DNA from: Psilocybe azurescens | Lineage: Eukaryota; Basidiomycota; Agaricomycetes; Agaricales; Agrocybaceae | Assembly: GCA_023853785.1 (NCBI GenBank) | Contig: JAJIRX010000002.1 | Span: forward strand, 1 to 21,534 | Direction of reading: 5' to 3' | Length of the DNA stretch: 21,534 bases | Shown: positions 18,557 through 21,534 of the stretch, piece after piece | Layout of the letters: every line of letters begins with the position of its first letter | Numbering within the stretch: the first letter of the stretch is position 1 | Position numbers and translations under genes: made by a program | The notes under the pieces: generated by a model | Seen by the model: only the letters and a program-made list of their open reading frames with translations | Told to the model about the DNA's origin: nothing | Databases searched by the model: none

Positions 18557-19587
18557 TTAAAGACTGCTTGCGGCCATGGCCAGACCTCCAACTTGGATGA
18601 GGAATTGATTTAGGTCTTGTAAATTGGAAGGAAATGAATCAGTGCCATCGATGGAGCCGGTAGGAATAGCAAGGCCGCTCGCGGCACCACTCAAGTAATC
18701 GATAGAAATCGATGCAGTGGTAGATGAGCTGGAGACACTGGTCGAAGTGCTGGAAACTGAAGTACTTGAGATTTTTGTGGTAGTAGAGATCGGTTTGCTT
18801 GTGATGGCCGTGGTAGTAGGTTTGGGTTTAACGGAGGTGACAGGAGGAACAAAGGTCGGTTTAGCGGTTGTTTTGGGGGTTCAGGCTTTGGGGGCGGCAT
18901 CCGTAAACTCCCAATCGCCCGTTAGAACACCGCCTCCCACTGGCCAATGACCAATGAAGAATCCGAATAGACCTTCAGTAAGATCGAGTCCACCCCATGG
19001 ACACCCTGGGCACTGAATATAGAAACTCGCGTCAGGGAAAGAACAGTCAACTTTCGAAACAGATGCCAACCGTGTCCGTGACTGTAGCTGTGGTTGTCTT
19101 GCCGCCCTGCGTCATCCTGATAGTTTTGAAGCACCATCCAGGGTTCATTTGCTGGCAGACAAAAAATAAATAAACCAAGGAATTTGTCACGGATCATGTT
19201 GAGTTCTCACAGCAGCGTTCATCGCAACAGTCTAATCATCGTAGGTAATGTTAGATAAGTGGTTGGATCTACAGCAGTAACAAAATTCAGTGAACGTACA
19301 AAATCAGTGTTGAGATGTTTTTGTCCGCAAGATCCTCTGCATGTAGTCTGTGAGTAAGAGACATAATGGAGTAAAAGCGAATGATCGAACGCAAAGCCAG
19401 TTTCAACGTTGTAGTAGGTCCATCTTGCTTGACTAACACGTTTGAAAAGTTGAACGTCGCCTTCAGCGCGCTTAGCCAGCTCAGCATGACGGTTGAAGAA
19501 TGGTCCATGACTGGAGGCTGCAGCAGTGGGTACGATCCAAGCCAAAAGGGATACACAGAGGATATGAGTAAGCTTTGTATACATCAT
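18557..19587 (-). CDS. Secreted RlpA-like double-psi beta-barrel protein, copy C (in-frame TGA)
   Basis: Minus-strand exons are 19587-19391, 19336-19300, 19231-19211, 19151-19071 and 19012-18557; introns are GT-AG, 54-68 nt. All exons join in frame with no indel. The signal peptide is M-M-Y-T-K-L-T-H-I-L-C-V-S-L-L-A-W. Both dibasic sites are kept (E-L-A-K-R, Q-L-F-K-R). The barrel has W-T-Y-Y-N-V-E-T-G, G-S-C-G-Q-K-H, W-C-F-K-T-I-R-M and C-P-G-C-P-W-G-G-L-D-L-T. A TGA at 18883-18881, just after D-A-A-P-K-A, stops translation at the start of the Pro/Ser/Thr linker. The frame beyond it is open and still matches A and B to the final L-A-M-A-A-S-S-L. As read, the product is a bare secreted barrel without the linker and tail; a base-call error is the alternative. 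Confidence 0.82.
18881..18883 (-). other. Premature in-frame TGA in DPBB C
   Basis: The codon lies 129 nt into exon 5 and is in frame. Downstream codons still encode the linker and tail conserved in copies A and B. It is a substitution-type change, unlike the homopolymer indels elsewhere in the window. Confidence 0.75.
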
Positions 19588-20447
19588 GAGGTGAGAAGTG
19601 TCGATTTGTTAAGATATGGAAAAGAGCGTCGTTAGTAAAGAGTGTATGGTTAGAAAACTGGATGAGCAGAAGAGTCGCAAGAGGTCGCAAGCAAAGGTCA
19701 AGTTGTACGCGGTGTTCTTGGTGGGCATGGTTAGCAGCTTGGCGTGTGATTGAAACTAAAATGGTAGCCCTGGCCCAGTCATCAAAAACGTTATAAATAG
19801 CGATTTGCCAAGGATTTGCACTCGAAAGCTGATCATGACTCAAGAGTCAAAGGATTCAAAAGTTAAACACAAATAATACGATGGCTCACTTTCTTTGAAT
19901 TAAAAACCAGTGTACACAACACAGAAGGGCATAGAAATACCGCTCGTTTGAGCAGGGTTATCATTTAGTGTCAAACATCAGATGAATGTTACAGGATGAT
20001 TCAATTTCTTCTTGCAGATGCGGTTGAAATGCGGCGGAGTCTTGTTCTTAGCATCGGTGTTCACCAGCTGCGTTTTGTCATCGACATTTAAACTTCAAAG
20101 TGGGACAGCCGTGAGACAGACAGACGACTCAGCTTGAGAATCGAGTTTGTCCATGCCCATCAGTCAGGCTTGTTCCCATTTGCTCTAACAAAAACCGCAT
20201 CCTTGGTGAATGTTTATCTTTTGTAACCCCAAAACTTTGGATTGGATATGGCACTTTGTCGATGATATCGGAAAGTTGTCGTGGGTCACCGGCGCCGGCC
20301 ATTCCCCATACCTGCAGACGTAAACGATAGAGTCAGGATTTATTGAAGACGCAATCCTCTCAGTTGGTAGATTCTTGCCAGTGCCGAGTAGATTAGAAGT
20401 GTGTTGGACGTGGAAAGCAAACGGATTGAACGCTGAAGCTAGGGCCA
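19588..20447. other. Upstream region of DPBB C and spacer
   Basis: The left part is the presumed promoter and leader of copy C. From about 19850 to 20180 I see nothing gene-like. The right part holds a weak 87-codon minus-strand frame starting at 20448. Confidence 0.4.
19791..19819 (-). promoter_or_regulatory. Promoter-like block of DPBB C: TATA plus paired GCAAATC
   Basis: On minus, two GCAAATC heptamers (19819-19813, 19808-19802) precede TATTTATAA (19799-19791), about 205 bp before ATG 19587. The arrangement matches the block upstream of copy A. Confidence 0.45.
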
Positions 20448-20448
20448 T
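20185..20448 (-). CDS. Possible small hypothetical ORF
   Basis: An 87-codon frame from ATG at 20448 on the minus strand, divergent from the PPxY gene by about 176 bp. I recognise no family, signal peptide or membrane segment. It may be the first exon of a longer gene (a GTATGG splice donor lies near 20312) or simply chance. Low confidence. Confidence 0.15.
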   Translation of the reverse strand: MALASAFNPFAFHVQHTSNLLGTGKNLPTERIASSINPDSIVYVCRYGEWPAPVTHDNFPISSTKCHIQSKVLGLQKINIHQGCGFC

Positions 20449-20624
20449 TGGTCAAAGGCTTGAGAGGAAATCGGTATGTTTTAACCCAAAGTTGGATATA
20501 TTTGGCAGCATATTTTTGGTCAACACGTGGATTTCGGAGACTTAGCAGTTCTTCTCACAAACTACTCACAAAAACAGTTTCCTGGTATTCAGCGTGGGCG
20601 TTATTAGTCCCTATAATCTTTGCG

Positions 20625-21310
20625 ATGTCGACGACGTCGACAACAACGCCAGGATCCCGCTCATCGTCGCCATTAACCCCGGAACCATCTGAATCCCCGG
20701 AACCCGTCACCATTCAGGGTGAGCTGGACCTCACGTCCTCGTGGTACCTTTCAATGCAAGCAAAGTCGACAATATCACCATGGGCGTCTGAGCCTTCTGT
20801 ATACGCACCACCGCATAAGTCAGAAGAGGAGCAAATGCTGCGCTTGGACGACTTGATCGAGCAGCACGCCTATGAGGAGTATGTTTTCTAGGTTCCTTAT
20901 GTCCGAACTTTTCCTGACTTTACTATAGTTCACCGTCTTCAGGATTTAACTCGAGTCTCAATTATTCATCACCACCTCCATACCTACAAAACCATAACTC
21001 GCCTTCGGTTCCTGGTGACCTCAATCAATCCGAATCTTGCACCAGCAACCTTTTAATTACTGCTCGACACGCGCCAATATCCCTCACCAAGCCGATACCT
21101 CCTCCTGCTTCTTTGCCCCGAAAAACAGATCCTTCTACAATAAATCAGAGAGTTGTATATCCTCCCAAGGAATCATGCTTCAAGTGGGTATTCATTCTAG
21201 TTGTGTCAGAGCTTTGACTGACCCATAGCAGCATGCCCATTATGTTTCCCAGTATACCAGAGGGGCGGGACCAAATCACGAGTGGAGACTCAAGTCAGAG
21301 TAACGGTTGA
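20625..21310 (+). CDS. Unknown protein, Ser/Pro-rich with PPxY motif; 3' end unresolved
   Basis: ATG 20625 opens a Ser/Thr/Pro-rich N-terminus (M-S-T-T-S-T-T-T-P-G-S). A probable folded segment follows (E-L-D-L-T-S-S-W-Y-L), then an acidic helix (E-E-E-Q-M-L-R-L-D-D-L-I-E-Q-H). A 50-nt intron (20879-20928, GTATGT to TAG, phase 2) joins to a second exon with S-S-P-P-P-Y-L-Q, a PPxY motif of the type bound by WW domains of Rsp5/Nedd4 ubiquitin ligases. The second exon continues to K-E-S-C-F-K near 21186. From there the splicing is ambiguous. A GTGGGT donor (about 21185) leads to a stop at 21308-21310. A GTATTC donor (about 21189) gives a different frame that may continue through further small exons beyond 21310. 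I do not recognise the family. The frame is open upstream to 20448 but has no ATG. Confidence 0.55.
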
Positions 21311-21534
21311 TCTTGCAGACTCGAGCTCAGCCTCGATCCCTACAAATATGACCGGATAGGGTCCTGGAAATAGCTGAAGCTGCCTCAAGGCACCGCAACA
21401 AAGAAACACTAGGAAGCAGGGAAAAATAGGTAGACTCTTACCCCTTATTCATGAAAACTTACTCATATTTTGCAGCAGACCCAGATCCCAGATCCTCAAG
21501 AAATTCTCCATCTCTCTGCCACTGTAACCTGTGC
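21311..21534 (+). other. Right edge, possible further exons of the PPxY gene
   Basis: Under the alternative splicing, a GTAACG donor near 21300 and an acceptor near 21360 would add an exon encoding V-L-E-I-A-E-A-A-S-R-H-R. A TTTTGCAG acceptor near 21476 would start another. This is inference; nothing else is recognised here. Confidence 0.25.

Noticed and set aside
18881..18883. Selenocysteine TGA in DPBB C
   Set aside because: Fungi of this group generally lack selenocysteine machinery, and the position is not a catalytic cysteine in the paralogs.
1..21534. CRISPR array, bacterial operon or prophage signals
   Set aside because: There are no regularly spaced repeats, no ribosome binding site pattern, and spliceosomal introns occur throughout.

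Overview
This window reads as eukaryotic nuclear DNA from a basidiomycete fungus, most likely an Agaricomycete. The genes are dense and broken by many short introns (about 44-68 nt, mostly GT-AG). The gene families also fit: an Fe-S nuclease/SF1 helicase fusion, F-box/LRR-like paralogs, a VanZ-like membrane protein, and a tandem set of secreted RlpA-like double-psi beta-barrel (DPBB) proteins. There is no operon logic, no CRISPR array, and I saw no tRNA or rRNA.

Layout from left to right. The 5' end of a leucine carboxyl methyltransferase gene (PPM1/LCMT1) runs off the left edge on the minus strand. A compact divergent promoter of about 190 bp separates it from an eight-exon plus-strand gene (369-5081) for a large Dna2-like protein: a Cas4/RecB-type nuclease with an Fe-S cysteine cluster fused to an SF1 helicase. 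Next come two tandem plus-strand F-box/LRR-like paralogs. The first (5434-7350) is nearly intact and the second (about 7656-9225) is a decayed copy. A non-autonomous DNA transposon of about 1.15 kb follows (9367-10514), with perfect 35-bp terminal inverted repeats and a TTA target duplication. A six-exon VanZ-like gene (10775-11732, plus) converges with a mitochondrial Mmc1-like membrane protein gene (14111-11822, minus). The right third holds three tandem minus-strand secreted DPBB genes, A (15930-14907), B (17619-16590) and C (19587-18557), with identical five-exon layouts. A plus-strand gene of unknown function with a PPxY motif begins at 20625, and its 3' end is unresolved.

The strongest cross-cutting observation concerns single-base reading-frame breaks. 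They occur in six of the eight genes that could be followed, including genes expected to be essential or single-copy. Nearly all sit in short homopolymers, and ten of fourteen are deletions. Correcting exactly these positions makes the spliced length a multiple of three in every complete affected gene. The simplest explanation is residual homopolymer-length error in the assembly, not a cluster of pseudogenes. The second F-box copy is different: it has lost its start and part of its F-box and looks truly dead. DPBB copy C has an in-frame TGA that is not a homopolymer indel.

The neighbouring genes do not form an obvious pathway. The local themes are tandem duplication (two F-box copies, three DPBB copies) and one transposon insertion.
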